A stretch of DNA of 11,933 nt from Lachnospiraceae bacterium (GTDB lineage Bacteria; Bacillota; Clostridia; Lachnospirales; Lachnospiraceae), in contig CAAFTS010000065.1 in assembly GCA_900765975.1 (NCBI GenBank), positions 1 through 11,933 of the forward strand. The letters run 5' to 3'. The position numbers and the translations under genes were made by a program. The notes below the pieces were generated by a model. The model made no database searches and was not told the origin of the DNA. It saw nothing but the letters and a program-made list of their open reading frames with translations. Shown piece by piece: positions 1 to 8,380 of the stretch. Within the stretch, counting starts at the first letter, position 1. Each line of letters opens with the position of its first letter.

Positions 1-60
1 GTCTAGATACAGATTTACAGCATATATTTTATCCTCAACGGATACCTTTCTTTTAAACAT
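1..60 (-). CDS. Partial transposase OrfA-like N-terminus (helix-turn-helix)
   Basis: Only the first 20 codons are present; the gene continues beyond base 1. They read MFKRKVSVEDKIYAVNLYLD, with no stop. The pattern of a basic start followed by 'S-x-E-x-K-x-x-A-V-x-L-Y-L-D' is typical of the first helix of transposase OrfA proteins of the IS3 family, which bind the element's ends. The start is supported by a GGGAGG-type ribosome binding site 8 bases upstream (minus strand, roughly 69-77), which is buried in the hairpin at 64-126. A chance open frame of this length is possible, but the good ribosome binding site, the hairpin and the residue pattern together make a real gene more likely. Confidence 0.55.
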   Translation of the reverse strand, partial: MFKRKVSVEDKIYAVNLYLD

Positions 61-63
61 AAA

Positions 64-126
64 ATATGCTCCCTCCCAGGTAACAAGTTATTATTATTTC
101 ACTTGTCTACCTAGAAGGGAGCATAT
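64..126 (-). promoter_or_regulatory. Long hairpin sequestering the transposase ribosome binding site
   Basis: Arms 64-88 and 101-126 pair over about 25 positions with two mismatches and a one-base bulge around a 12-base AT-rich loop. On the minus strand the downstream arm contains the GGGAGGGAG ribosome binding site of the reading frame starting at 60. Known: several insertion sequences use such a structure so that transcripts entering from outside cannot be translated. Inference: the same protection applies here. It could also act as a terminator, since the minus strand has a T-rich stretch after it. Confidence 0.55.
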
Positions 127-127
127 C

Positions 128-152
128 AGTCACTTCAGTGACTCCATTTTTT
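128..152 (+). terminator. Weak terminator-like stem-loop with T-run
   Basis: AGTCAC at 128-133 pairs perfectly with GTGACT at 138-143 around a TTCA tetraloop. Bases CCA and then six T (147-152) follow. The stem is only 6 bp, so it would be a weak intrinsic terminator, perhaps the remnant of one serving a gene now displaced by the insertion element. Confidence 0.3.
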
Positions 153-174
153 GAGATTTAAAATGCAGAGGGCG

Positions 175-203
175 TTGACATCTGCAAGTAAAAAGAATAG
201 GGT
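175..203 (+). promoter_or_regulatory. Candidate sigma-A promoter of the M20 amidohydrolase gene
   Basis: A consensus TTGACA at 175-180 is followed, after exactly 17 bases, by TAGGGT at 198-203, a weak -10 match (3 of 6). The predicted start of transcription is near 210, about 30 bases before the coding start and leaving room for the AAGGGG ribosome binding site at 226-231. Confidence 0.4.
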
Positions 204-241
204 AGTATTTAGACGTAGAAGAGAAAAGGGGCGCAAATAAT

Positions 242-1543
242 ATGCATAGAAATGAAATAATACAGCAGTGGCTATATAAAAATAGGGAAGCTGTTCAAGG
301 TACAGCAGATTTTATTTTCGAACATCCGGAGTTGGCATTGAACGAGAACGAATCCTCGCATTGTTTGGCAGATTTTCTTGTGAAAAATGGATTTTCTGTT
401 AAGTGGGGAATTTCAGGGTTTGAAACAGCATTTGTAGCAGAGTGGGGAACCGGAAAACCTATTTTAGGATTTTTAGCCGAGTATGATGCCCTTCCGGGAC
501 TTGGACAGGAATTATGCTGTGATCGGAAGCCAACCGGTGGACCGGGACATGGCTGTGGACATAATTTATTGGGAACTGCATGTGCTGCGGCAGCTTGTGC
601 ATTAAAGGACTGGATGGTGAGGGAACAAATAGAAGGTACGCTTCGAGTGTATGGATGTCCGGCAGAAGAAACAGTGGTTGGAAAGATTAAGATGAACCAA
701 GACGGAGCGTTTGATGATTTATCGACAGCGATTACATGGCATCCATTTGATCGGAACCGAGTAAGTTATGATATCTGGCAGGCACAGGAAGTAAAGAATT
801 ATAAATTCTATGGAAAGACGGCTCATGCTTCAAAACATCCGGAGATGGGACGAAGTGCACTGGATGCGGCAGAGTTGATGAATGTAGGCGTAAATTATTT
901 GCGAGAGCATGTGGCAGATGATGTGAGAATGCATTATACATATACAAATACGGATGGACCGGCAAATATAGTACCGGATTATGCGGCTACAAATTATTAT
1001 ATTCGGTCAGCAGATTGGAAACGGACTGCAGATGCATCAGAGCGGGTGGACAACTGCGCCAAGGGTGCGGCTCTGATGACAGGAACAAGAGTGGAAATTG
1101 AGACTGTGATCAAACACAAAGAAATGAAAGTCAATCGGGTATTATCGGAAGTTTTCTACCATGCAATGGAGCAGGTTCCGGCCCCGGAGCATACAGCAGA
1201 GGAATTGGAGTATGCGAAGAAAATTACGGAGTCAGCAGGCTTGGATAATCAAGGGATTTATTTTAAAGGATTGGAACCTTTAGAAAATGAGCCGGTGAGG
1301 TTGGCTATTGGAACTGATGTTTCTGACATGAGCCATACAGTTCCGACTGTTATGTTAAGTGCGGCAGCAATGTGTCGGGGAACAGCGCTTCATCATTGGG
1401 CGGCAACAGCGCAAGTTGGTATGAGCATTGGAAGTAAAGCAATGTTCTATGTAGCAGAATGTATGGCGCTTGGCGCAGCAAAGTTATTAGAGAGTCCGGA
1501 AATATTGGAAAAAGCGTGGGAAGAGCATCGAAAAACAGAATAA
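242..1543 (+). CDS. M20 family amidohydrolase, AbgB-like (aminobenzoyl-glutamate hydrolase type)
   Basis: This 433-residue cytoplasmic enzyme belongs to the M20D amidohydrolases, which use a two-metal centre to split amide bonds of N-acylated amino acids. Metal-site motifs are visible: GHGCGHN at 102-108, giving Cys105 and His107; PAEE at 140-143; WHP with His167; TAHAS with His195 in the dimerisation/lid region; and HH at 384-385. The stretch GTDVSDMSHTVPTV (357-370) closely resembles the AbgB 'TDVGDVSW..PT' signature, so a p-aminobenzoyl-glutamate or similar dipeptide-like substrate is the best guess. There is no signal peptide, and length is normal for the family. The start is chosen for the AAGGGG ribosome binding site 10 bases upstream. 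No abgA partner or abgT transporter is next to it, so it is monocistronic and its true substrate is open; related indole-acetyl-amino acid hydrolases cannot be excluded. Confidence 0.88.
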   Translation: MHRNEIIQQWLYKNREAVQGTADFIFEHPELALNENESSHCLADFLVKNGFSVKWGISGFETAFVAEWGTGKPILGFLAEYDALPGLGQELCCDRKPTGGPGHGCGHNLLGTACAAAACALKDWMVREQIEGTLRVYGCPAEETVVGKIKMNQDGAFDDLSTAITWHPFDRNRVSYDIWQAQEVKNYKFYGKTAHASKHPEMGRSALDAAELMNVGVNYLREHVADDVRMHYTYTNTDGPANIVPDYAATNYYIRSADWKRTADASERVDNCAKGAALMTGTRVEIETVIKHKEMKVNRVLSEVFYHAMEQVPAPEHTAEELEYAKKITESAGLDNQGIYFKGLEPLENEPVRLAIGTDVSDMSHTVPTVMLSAAAMCRGTALHHWAATAQVGMSIGSKAMFYVAECMALGAAKLLESPEILEKAWEEHRKTE

Positions 1544-1547
1544 ATAA

Positions 1548-1605
1548 AAAAATCAGGAGCCAAAAGAATCGTGCGAAGATTCCACAGGTTTCTGATTTTT
1601 CTTTT
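1548..1605. terminator. Bidirectional terminator between the amidohydrolase and the MerR-type gene
   Basis: AAAAATCAGGAGCC at 1548-1561 pairs with GGTTTCTGATTTTT at 1587-1600, a 14-bp stem with two G-U pairs. A small inner stem (GAATC 1566-1570 with GATTC 1578-1582) lies inside. T-rich tracts follow on both strands (1596-1605 on plus; the A-run 1546-1552 on minus). The convergent genes on either side both need a stop here. Confidence 0.75.
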
Positions 1606-1610
1606 AAAGC

Positions 1611-2219
1611 CTATGTAAGTATGCGCTTGAGTTTTCCCAAAGGAGTAGATCTGGCAGCGTATTCTTTTCTGTTCGCTTGCTGCTGACGGATCAGGGTGTC
1701 TAATTTTCGGTAATGTTCTTCTTCCTGCCGTTCCTTGGCTTGAAAAAGAAAATCCATTTCGCGAATGACATCATCTGTTACTTTTTTACTAATGGATTTC
1801 TCCAGCGCCGTATTGTTTGTAGTAACTACTTCTGTCAGGACATCTCCAATCAATCCGCGTACTTGTTCCAATTGCGTTACAGGAATCACCTCGGCCTCGG
1901 TAGGTCTAAGAGAAGCAGCGACAGTAGTAAGTTGAGTCTCTTCCTTTTTTTCGTGAACCGGCTCTGGAGGAGCCGTAAGACGATTACGAGTTTCTTGTAA
2001 TTTAGGAATCAGAGGTTTCAAATCTTTTAATAACATTCCTTCATTCTTTAGTTTCTTAATACAGCAAAATAATTGTATATCATCTTCGGTATAATATCGA
2101 TGTCCCATTTCTGTGCGTCCGATTTTTAAGTTCAGCTCTTCTTCCCAATATCGAAGGACATGAGATTCCACATGAACTTGTTTGGCTGCTTCAGAAATCA
2201 TATATCTGACTTCACCCAT
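1611..2219 (-). CDS. MerR-type helix-turn-helix protein with C-terminal coiled coil
   Basis: The 202-residue protein starts with a MerR-like DNA-binding domain (about 5-75): a helix-turn-helix (MISEAAKQVHVESHVLRYWE) followed by the wing motif IGRTEMGHRYYTEDDI. The middle (80-115) is low-complexity and Pro/Glu-rich. The last third (about 118-190) is charged and Gln/Glu/Lys-rich, predicted coiled coil, and ends in a basic tail (KLKRILT). There is no effector-binding domain of the classic MerR kind and no metal-binding cysteine cluster. That layout recalls RacA-like chromosome-binding or structural proteins as much as a transcription activator, but similarity beyond layout cannot be shown. The start has an AAGGAGG site 11 bases upstream (2231-2237). 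It is a single-gene unit with its own promoter. Confidence 0.8.
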   Translation of the reverse strand: MGEVRYMISEAAKQVHVESHVLRYWEEELNLKIGRTEMGHRYYTEDDIQLFCCIKKLKNEGMLLKDLKPLIPKLQETRNRLTAPPEPVHEKKEETQLTTVAASLRPTEAEVIPVTQLEQVRGLIGDVLTEVVTTNNTALEKSISKKVTDDVIREMDFLFQAKERQEEEHYRKLDTLIRQQQANRKEYAARSTPLGKLKRILT

Positions 2220-2251
2220 ATTATGTAATACCTCCTTAAGATGTTAAATAC

Positions 2252-2260
2252 ATTATAGCA
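2252..2260 (-). promoter_or_regulatory. Extended -10 promoter of the MerR-type gene
   Basis: On the minus strand TGC precedes a perfect TATAAT (complement at 2252-2257), forming an extended -10 element. No good -35 box sits 16-18 bases further up, which is common for extended -10 promoters. It lies about 33 bases upstream of the start codon. Confidence 0.6.
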
Positions 2261-2308
2261 TAGGGTATGCGGAAATACGCCGAGAATCGTTCGTCAAATT
2301 CGGACAAA

Positions 2309-2362
2309 AAAAGAAGGTATCGCTTTGTCATCGGACTTGATGATTTAGCAATACCTTCTTTT
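2309..2362. terminator. Strong terminator after the ferredoxin gene
   Basis: AAAAGAAGGTAT at 2309-2320 pairs with ATACCTTCTTTT at 2351-2362 (12 bp). Inside, GCT/AGC (2322-2324 with 2347-2349) and TCATC/GATGA (2328-2332 with 2339-2343) continue the hairpin. The minus-strand transcript ends in a run of seven U (2306-2312), so it terminates the ferredoxin message before the MerR-type promoter. Confidence 0.75.
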
Positions 2363-2413
2363 GCTTGTGATCACTTTGCTTTATAAGCTCTTTATCTTTA
2401 TATTGAAAAAAGA

Positions 2414-2584
2414 TTACTCAGCTGAGATAGCGCCTGTCGGACAAGCAGCTTCGCATGCTCCACAATCAACGCAAGCATCAGCGTCGATTTCGTATTTGCC
2501 ATCGCCTTCAGAGATAGCTCCTACTGGGCATTCGCTTTCGCAAGAACCACAGCTTACACATTCATCACTAATTACGTGTGCCAT
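2414..2584 (-). CDS. 2[4Fe-4S] ferredoxin
   Basis: A 56-residue clostridial-type ferredoxin, a soluble low-potential electron carrier. It shows two complete cluster motifs: C9-x2-C12-x2-C15-x3-C19-P and C38-x2-C41-x2-C44-x3-C48-P, each followed by a G-A-I-S segment, reflecting the internal duplication of this family. The protein is strongly acidic, as usual. The start is set at the ATG whose complement ends at 2584, because AAGGAGG (2594-2600) lies 9 bases upstream. A longer in-frame start at 2632 would add 16 residues (MIHLSSFAIRRRRIHT) translated from the ribosome binding site itself and is unlikely. It is monocistronic, divergent from the fucosidase gene, with no redox enzyme next to it to name a partner. 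Confidence 0.93.
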   Translation of the reverse strand: MAHVISDECVSCGSCESECPVGAISEGDGKYEIDADACVDCGACEAACPTGAISAE

Positions 2585-2656
2585 AGTATGTATCCTCCTT
2601 CTTCGTATTGCAAAAGATGATAAATGAATCAATTATCAATCTAAAATGCTACATTA

Positions 2657-2685
2657 ATTTTAATACAAACATAGAAAATATACAA
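2657..2685 (-). promoter_or_regulatory. Candidate sigma-A promoter of the ferredoxin gene
   Basis: On the minus strand TTGTAT (complement 2680-2685) and TAAAAT (complement 2657-2662) are separated by exactly 17 bases. Transcription would start near 2650, leaving a leader of about 65 bases. Confidence 0.5.
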
Positions 2686-2719
2686 GGATTTTTGAATGGA
2701 TAAGAAAAAGTATAGAAAA

Positions 2720-2738
2720 TTAACCTAAAATAGGTAAA
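2720..2738. promoter_or_regulatory. Short palindrome between divergent promoters, possible operator
   Basis: TTAACCTA (2720-2727) and TAGGTAAA (2731-2738) form an inverted repeat with one mismatch and a 3-base centre. It lies upstream of both the ferredoxin and the fucosidase genes. In such AT-rich DNA a chance palindrome is quite possible. Fucosidase promoter boxes downstream are unclear: TTGTTT at 2746-2751 with TATTGT at 2769-2774 (17-base spacing) is the best pair I see. Confidence 0.25.
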
Positions 2739-2815
2739 TAATCCATTGTTTTTTTGAATTTTATTTTTTATTGTTAGTATGGGAATTAATAGAATACAAT
2801 GGAAGGAGAAAGTTT

Positions 2816-5800
2816 ATGAAAAAGAAGACAGTGAGAGCGCTTGCCGGAGTATGTGCGGCAGTGCTCGTAGCTACATCAATGCCGTCAGTAGCATATGAAG
2901 CACAGGCGGCAGATGGACCAATGACACAGACAGAAGCAACAGATCTGAAACTGTGGTACAAGAATCCAGCCAACATCAATCAGTACTATGATGGATGGCA
3001 GAAAGCGTCCCTTCCGATTGGTAACAGCGCCATCGGAGGAAGTGTATTCGGCGGAATAACACGAGAGCGTATTCAGCTGAATGAAAAATCACTTTGGTCA
3101 GGAGGTCCTGCAGAGGGACGTGATTACAAAGGTGGAAACCTGGATGACGAACGTCATGGTAATAATGGCCAAACATTGAAAAAAGTTCAAGAATTATATT
3201 TAGCAGGTAAAGATACAGAAGCTAAGAATCTTGCGAACAGTCATTTAGTAGGTGTGAGTGATGATGCCGGAACACAGGGATATGGTTATTATCTGAGTTA
3301 TGGAAATATGTATCTTGATTTCAAAGGCATTTCATCTGAAAGAGATGTTCAGAATTACACCCGCGATTTAGATCTTCGTACTGCGATTGCCGGAGTTGAT
3401 TATGACAAAAACGGAACACATTTTTCCAGAGAAAACTTTGTAAGTTATCCGGATAATGTTCTTGTAACTCATATTACTGCAGAAGGCGGAAATGAGAAGA
3501 TCAATGTAGATGTAAAAGTAGAAGCTGATAATGTAAAAGGCGGCGGCTCAAACCAGCAAAATGAAGGTTTTAGACGAACCTCTAAGACAACGGTTTCTGA
3601 TGGAATGATTTCATTAGAAGGACAATTGAATGATAACCAGTTGATGTTTGTATCTCATTCAAAGGTTATTGCAGATGGTCAGGTGGTAGATGGAAGTGAT
3701 AAAGTTACTGTATCAAATGCATCAGAAGTAACAATTATTACATCAATTGGAACAAATTATAAAGATGAATATCCGGAGTATCGTACAGATGATACAAAGG
3801 AATCCTTGTCTACACGTATAAAAAAATATGTAACAGATGCAGAAGAAAAAACTTATGCCAAGGTAAAAGAGGATCATATTGCTGATTATAGCAAGATTTT
3901 CTCAAGAGTAGAGTTGAATCTGGGACAGGGTGCAACAACAAAGACCACGGCAGAGTTGTTAAGTGCATATAATAACAAGAGTGCAACACCAGAGGAAAGA
4001 CGTTATCTGGAGACATTATTATTCCAGTATGGACGTTTTCTGACGATTGAGTCTTCACGTGAGACACCGAAAAATGCTGACGGAACACCGGATTTGACAA
4101 GAGAGACGCTTCCGGCAAACCTGCAGGGAATCTGGGCAGGAGCCAATACATCTCCATGGCATTCAGATTATCATGCAAATGTAAACCTGCAGATGAATTA
4201 TTGGCCAACTTATTCTACAAATATGGCAGAATGTGCACAGCCATTGATCAAGTTTGTAGATGAGTTAAGAGAACCGGGGCGTGTAACAGCAAAGGCTTAT
4301 GCGGGTGTTGAGAGTGCTGAAGGTGAAGAAAACGGCTTTATGGCACATACACAGATCAATCCATACGGATGGACTTGTCCGGGTTGGAGTTTTTCTTGGG
4401 GATGGTCTCCGGCAGGAGTTCCATGGATCATCCAGAACTGCTGGGCATATTATGAGTACACAGGAGACGTAGAGTACCTGAGAGAAAATATTTACCCAAT
4501 GATGAAAGAAGCAGCAAAACTGTATGATCAGATGATGGTAAAAGTAGATGGAAAATGGGTATCTTCACCGGCATACTCACCGGAGCATGGTCCGATCACA
4601 AATGGTAATACATATGAACAGACATTAATCTGGCAGTTATATACAGATGCTTTAAAAGCAGCAGAGATTGTTGGAGAGACAGATACAAAACTTCTGGAAG
4701 GATGGAAAGACAAGCTTGCAAATCTGAAAGGACCTATCGAAGTAGGGGACAGTGGACAGATTAAAGAGTGGTACATCGAGGGAGAATTGAATAAAGATCA
4801 GTCAGGAAATACAATTTCAGGTAGTCAGGGATATAATCATCGTCACATTTCTCATATGCTTGGATTATTCCCGGGAGATTTGATCACATCTGACAATCCG
4901 GAGTGGTTTGCAGCTGCAAAGGTTTCTATGCAGAATCGTACAGATAATAGTACAGGCTGGGGAATGGCACAGAGAATTAATTCTTGGGCAAGACTGGGAG
5001 AAGGAAATAAAGCACTTCAGATTATTAAAAATCAGTTTAGAGGTGGTATTTATCAGAACTTGTTTGACTACCATGAAGGTGGACAAGGCGGATTGTTCCA
5101 GATTGACGGAAACTTTGGTTACACATCAGGAGTGGCAGAAATGCTTCTTCAGAGCAATGCCGGATATCTGAATCTCTTACCGGCTCTTCCAGATGAGTGG
5201 TCAACAGGAAATGTGGATGGTCTTGTAGGTCAGGGTAATTTTGAAGTGGATATGGACTGGGCAAATGGAAAATTAACAGGTGCAGAGATTACATCTAGAA
5301 TTGGAAATGAAGCAGTTGTTCAGTATGATAACATTGCATTAGCAACAGTTGTGAAAGTAACAGAAGCTGGTGAAGAAGTAGTTGACGTGACACCGGTTAA
5401 AGCAAATCGTATATCATTTAAAACAGAAGCAGGTGCAACATATCGTATCAAAGATATTTCTGATGCAGCAGCAAAAGTACCAGCGCCTGGAAATGTAAAA
5501 GCAATTCGTAATAGTGCAACAGAAGTAGCGCTTACATGGGATGCAGTAGATGTAGCAACAGTAGCAGAAGCAAATGAAACATCAAATGTAACATATAATG
5601 TGTATCGTCAAGTAGAAGATGGGGATCAGATGTGTGTAGAGACAGGGCTGAAAGAAACATCTTATACAGATACTGTTGCACATGAAATTCTCGGGAAATT
5701 GAAATATCGAGTTGCTGCAGTGATCAATGGAGTAGAGACAGAACTGAGTGATCCGGTATCACCGGTTACGGCTCAAAGAGCAGGTAAGATTGATAATGCA

Positions 5801-8182
5801 GATGAGCGGATCAAGTATGTTGGACAGTGGGGCAATTGGACACAGGATAAGGGTGTCAATTATATGGATTCTATTCATTATCTGGAAGCTCCAACAGGAA
5901 ATGAAACTGTGACATTAGAGTTTGAAGGAACTGGAATTAAGATTATTACTTGTACGAATCATGACAGAGGTAAATTTGAAGTCTTTATTGATGGTGAATC
6001 ACAGCAAGTGTGTGATACATATAGTGTAAGCACCGTACGTCAGAAGGAAATTTTTGTAAAGGACGACTTGGAATTAGGAAAGCATACGCTTGTAATTAAA
6101 GTATTGAATCAAAAAAATCCAGCAAGTACAAGAACAAAGGTAGAGTTGGATGCTTTTGAAATTTTAGATAATACTGTGGCACAGCCAACAGGAGTTGCAG
6201 TTGTTTCTGAAACAGGAATGAAAGTTGTTTCAAAAGCTGAAAATAATACACTTCAGCTTCGCGCAAAGGTAGAACCGGAAAATACAAATAATAAAGCTGT
6301 TTCATGGTCTACATCGAATGCGAATATCGCTGCTGTTGATGCAAATGGACTTGTGACATTTACAGGAACAAACGGAGATGTTACAATTACTGCAACATCT
6401 CAGGCAGATGCAACAAAGAGCGGATCCATTCAGCTTACATGTGCAATCAAGGAAGATGCACAGTCTATTGTAAAAGAAACAGTAGAAGATGGATTTAAGA
6501 CAACAGGTGATGTTGGAAATAAAAATGAAGCCATTAATTATGTTGGTACATGGAATAACTGGGCAGGAGAAGCTGACAGACATTCTCCGGGAAATGGAAA
6601 AGGAACAAAGACAGAAACGACTCATACATGGTCAGGAGAGGCTCCGTATTTTACTTACACCTTTACAGGAACAGAAGTAGAAGTTATTGTCCAGAAACAC
6701 CCAGATTTTGCAAGTGCAAAAGTATATATTGATAATGAGTTGAAAGATACATATTCATATGAGACATCTGTATCGACAGGTGCTGACCAACAGACACTTT
6801 GCCATATCAAAGATTTGAAGAATGCACCACATACAATCAAGGTTGAAGCAGTACCGAGAGCTGGAAAGAAGCAGATTAACTTAGATTGTCTGAAGATTTA
6901 CGGTCCAAATGACAGTACAAGTGTTGATAAGTCTGCACTTCAGGAAGTAATTGAAAAAGGCGCTGCGTTGAAAGAAGTAGAATACGACAGTGCAAAATGG
7001 GAAACATTTAAAAATGCTTATGATGCTGCTGTAGAAACTATGAATAATGCGCAGGCAACAGAGCAGGATGTCAAAGCAAAAGCAGATGCATTAAATGCAG
7101 CAATTGCAGGACTTGGAGAACCGAAGAAACTGGAAGTATCCAAAGATGCAAAAGGAAAAGCAATTCTGGTAGAGAAGACAAGAGTGGTGCTTGTATGGGA
7201 TGCAGTAGAAGGCGCTACATCTTATAAAGTGACAGATACTGAAAATGGTATTGAAGAAGTTGTAAAGGGAAGAAATGTTACATTAGATAACCTTACACCT
7301 GGCACAACATACAATTTCAAAGTATATGCATTGAATAGCAAAGATGTTTCTTCTGAGAATGCAATTGCAATTGATAATGTACAGACTGTTTCAGAAGACA
7401 GTACAATTGGCATTAAAGAGGTTAGTAAGACATATACAGATAAAGGTGATGTAAAACTCACATGGACTTTAAAAGAAGGGGCTGAGTTAAGCGGTTATGA
7501 TGTATATGTAAACGGACAGTTAAAGGGTAATACAAAAGAAACCTCATATACATTAGCCAAAGAAGATCTTGAGAAAGATACAACTTATGTAGTTAAGATT
7601 GTTGCAAAGAATAAGAATGGAACAAGTTTACTTCCGGTACAGTTTTCATTCAAATATAACTACAAAGAGAAAGTAAAAAAATTAGTTGCTGTTGAAAATC
7701 CACAGCCAATTGAGGTTGAATATGGAACAGCATTCAAAGATTTGAAACTTCCGAAGACAGTAAATGTAACATTAGAAGGAAATATTAATGATACACTTGA
7801 AGTACAATGGTCTGACAAGGGGTATGATGGAAGTGTAGCGGGTGAAAAGATATTAACTGGTGAAGTTGTATTAGGAAAAGACATGGAAAATCCGGATCAG
7901 TTAAAAGCTCAGATTTCTGTGACAGTGAAGACAAAACCAGTAGATCCAGATAAACCGGTAGATCCAGACAAACCGGTAGACCCGGACAAACCGGTAGATC
8001 CAGACAAACCGACAACTCCGGAACAGCCGTCAAATCCAGATAAACCAGAAACCGGAAAACCGGAATCTAATAAGAATCAGGCAGTTCAAACAGGAGATGC
8101 TACTCCAATTTCAATGATGGTTATGATGATGTTAGCGTCGATTGGAGCGGCAATGGTTGTATCAAGAAAAAAAGATAAATAA
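2816..8182 (+). CDS. Cell-surface multidomain GH95 alpha-L-fucosidase
   Basis: This 1788-residue secreted enzyme probably removes terminal alpha-1,2-linked L-fucose from mucin or milk-type glycans by inversion. A signal peptide covers 1-31 (cleavage after AQA). The GH95 region (about 40-880) starts with the family signature SLPIGNS...[26 protein letters not shown] places Asn455/Asn457, SPEHG places Glu590 and QIDGNFG places Asp764, matching the Asn421/Asn423, Glu566 (acid) and Asp766 set known from Bifidobacterium AfcA. After it come Fn3 (888-989), an unassigned beta-rich module (991-1118), Ig-like Big2 (1123-1212), a second related module (1224-1364), FIVAR (1367-1437), two Fn3 (1437-1525, 1529-1614), another Ig-like domain (1621-1706), KPVDPD repeats, then AVQTGD, a membrane helix and SRKKDK. 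The start follows GGAAGGAG at 2801-2808; an in-frame start at 2771 lacks such a site. GH95 also includes L-galactosidases. Confidence 0.93.
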   Translation: MKKKTVRALAGVCAAVLVATSMPSVAYEAQAADGPMTQTEATDLKLWYKNPANINQYYDGWQKASLPIGNSAIGGSVFGGITRERIQLNEKSLWSGGPAEGRDYKGGNLDDERHGNNGQTLKKVQELYLAGKDTEAKNLANSHLVGVSDDAGTQGYGYYLSYGNMYLDFKGISSERDVQNYTRDLDLRTAIAGVDYDKNGTHFSRENFVSYPDNVLVTHITAEGGNEKINVDVKVEADNVKGGGSNQQNEGFRRTSKTTVSDGMISLEGQLNDNQLMFVSHSKVIADGQVVDGSDKVTVSNASEVTIITSIGTNYKDEYPEYRTDDTKESLSTRIKKYVTDAEEKTYAKVKEDHIADYSKIFSRVELNLGQGATTKTTAELLSAYNNKSATPEERRYLETLLFQYGRFLTIESSRETPKNADGTPDLTRETLPANLQGIWAGANTSPWHSDYHANVNLQMNYWPTYSTNMAECAQPLIKFVDELREPGRVTAKAYAGVESAEGEENGFMAHTQINPYGWTCPGWSFSWGWSPAGVPWIIQNCWAYYEYTGDVEYLRENIYPMMKEAAKLYDQMMVKVDGKWVSSPAYSPEHGPITNGNTYEQTLIWQLYTDALKAAEIVGETDTKLLEGWKDKLANLKGPIEVGDSGQIKEWYIEGELNKDQSGNTISGSQGYNHRHISHMLGLFPGDLITSDNPEWFAAAKVSMQNRTDNSTGWGMAQRINSWARLGEGNKALQIIKNQFRGGIYQNLFDYHEGGQGGLFQIDGNFGYTSGVAEMLLQSNAGYLNLLPALPDEWSTGNVDGLVGQGNFEVDMDWANGKLTGAEITSRIGNEAVVQYDNIALATVVKVTEAGEEVVDVTPVKANRISFKTEAGATYRIKDISDAAAKVPAPGNVKAIRNSATEVALTWDAVDVATVAEANETSNVTYNVYRQVEDGDQMCVETGLKETSYTDTVAHEILGKLKYRVAAVINGVETELSDPVSPVTAQRAGKIDNADERIKYVGQWGNWTQDKGVNYMDSIHYLEAPTGNETVTLEFEGTGIKIITCTNHDRGKFEVFIDGESQQVCDTYSVSTVRQKEIFVKDDLELGKHTLVIKVLNQKNPASTRTKVELDAFEILDNTVAQPTGVAVVSETGMKVVSKAENNTLQLRAKVEPENTNNKAVSWSTSNANIAAVDANGLVTFTGTNGDVTITATSQADATKSGSIQLTCAIKEDAQSIVKETVEDGFKTTGDVGNKNEAINYVGTWNNWAGEADRHSPGNGKGTKTETTHTWSGEAPYFTYTFTGTEVEVIVQKHPDFASAKVYIDNELKDTYSYETSVSTGADQQTLCHIKDLKNAPHTIKVEAVPRAGKKQINLDCLKIYGPNDSTSVDKSALQEVIEKGAALKEVEYDSAKWETFKNAYDAAVETMNNAQATEQDVKAKADALNAAIAGLGEPKKLEVSKDAKGKAILVEKTRVVLVWDAVEGATSYKVTDTENGIEEVVKGRNVTLDNLTPGTTYNFKVYALNSKDVSSENAIAIDNVQTVSEDSTIGIKEVSKTYTDKGDVKLTWTLKEGAELSGYDVYVNGQLKGNTKETSYTLAKEDLEKDTTYVVKIVAKNKNGTSLLPVQFSFKYNYKEKVKKLVAVENPQPIEVEYGTAFKDLKLPKTVNVTLEGNINDTLEVQWSDKGYDGSVAGEKILTGEVVLGKDMENPDQLKAQISVTVKTKPVDPDKPVDPDKPVDPDKPVDPDKPTTPEQPSNPDKPETGKPESNKNQAVQTGDATPISMMVMMMLASIGAAMVVSRKKDK
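7934..8005 (+). repeat. Tandem 18-bp repeats coding KPVDPD stalk
   Basis: Four successive 18-base units of the form AAACCGGTAGATCCAGAC, differing at one to three third positions, encode four KPVDPD hexapeptides (residues 1707-1730), followed by degenerate Pro-rich units. Known: such Pro-rich stalks span the cell wall in sortase-anchored proteins. Near-identity at DNA level makes copy-number change by slippage likely. Confidence 0.85.
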
Positions 8183-8210
8183 AACAGTATTATTTTTAGG
8201 ATACAGAGAG

Positions 8211-8247
8211 AGCGGTACTTGGTTTTCATGACCAGGTATCGCTTTTT
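8211..8247 (+). terminator. Terminator of the fucosidase gene
   Basis: AGCGGTACTTGGT at 8211-8223 pairs with ACCAGGTATCGCT at 8231-8243, 13 bp including two G-U pairs, around TTTCATG, and runs straight into five T (8243-8247). It starts 28 bases after the stop codon. Confidence 0.85.
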
Positions 8248-8288
8248 GATGTACTTGATATTTCAAATTTTCTGTGCGGTCACAAAAA

Positions 8289-8354
8289 ATTAAGAAATTC
8301 ATCATTCTTTTATAGAACGAAATGTGGTAATATTAAGGACGATATTAAGAAATT
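8289..8354 (+). repeat. Short direct repeats upstream of the binding-protein promoter
   Basis: ATTAAGAAATT occurs at 8289-8299 and 8344-8354, 55 bases apart. ATATTAAG occurs at 8330-8337 and again at 8342-8349, 12 bases apart. The pair lies roughly 45 to 65 bases before the predicted transcription start, where activators often bind. The rest of the 8248-8423 gap is AT-rich with no gene visible. Confidence 0.4.
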
Positions 8355-8380
8355 TACAATAGGTTATTATTTTTGGAGTG

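Larger units (their letters stand above)
1..128 (-). mobile_element. Probable end of an IS3-type insertion sequence, running out of the window
   Basis: Seen: on the minus strand a start codon at 60 with a strong ribosome binding site opens a reading frame that continues past the left edge. Its upstream region is a near-perfect inverted repeat, and the last bases read TGATATGCTCCC on the minus strand. Known: IS3-family ends usually begin with TG, and the first gene encodes a small helix-turn-helix protein with this kind of N-terminus. Inference: the outer boundary lies near 126-130, so the element sits about 110 bp upstream of the amidohydrolase gene, oriented away from it. The family is judged only from 20 residues and the end sequence, so IS3 is a best guess. 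The other end and any target duplication are outside the window. Confidence 0.5.

Noticed and set aside
1459..1686. 75-residue open frame overlapping the amidohydrolase end
   Set aside because: It runs through the bidirectional terminator and into the opposing gene; no sign of a real protein.
2361..2627. 88-residue open frame antisense to the ferredoxin
   Set aside because: It is the mirror of a well-supported ferredoxin gene and runs out of its terminator.
2771..2815. Earlier in-frame start for the fucosidase
   Set aside because: It would add 15 residues ahead of a textbook signal peptide, and the strong GGAAGGAG site serves the start at 2816.
3810..4208. 132-residue open frame on the minus strand
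   Set aside because: It lies fully inside the GH95 catalytic domain, with His/Leu-rich shadow composition and no recognisable motif or ribosome binding site.
7934..8005. CRISPR-like array
   Set aside because: The repeats are contiguous 18-bp coding units with no spacers and are explained by the KPVDPD stalk.
2316..8245. Shared GGTATCGCTTT in two terminator hairpins (2316-2326 and 8235-8245)
   Set aside because: An 11-base match within hairpins is probably chance or a common local terminator style; the rest of the two structures differs.
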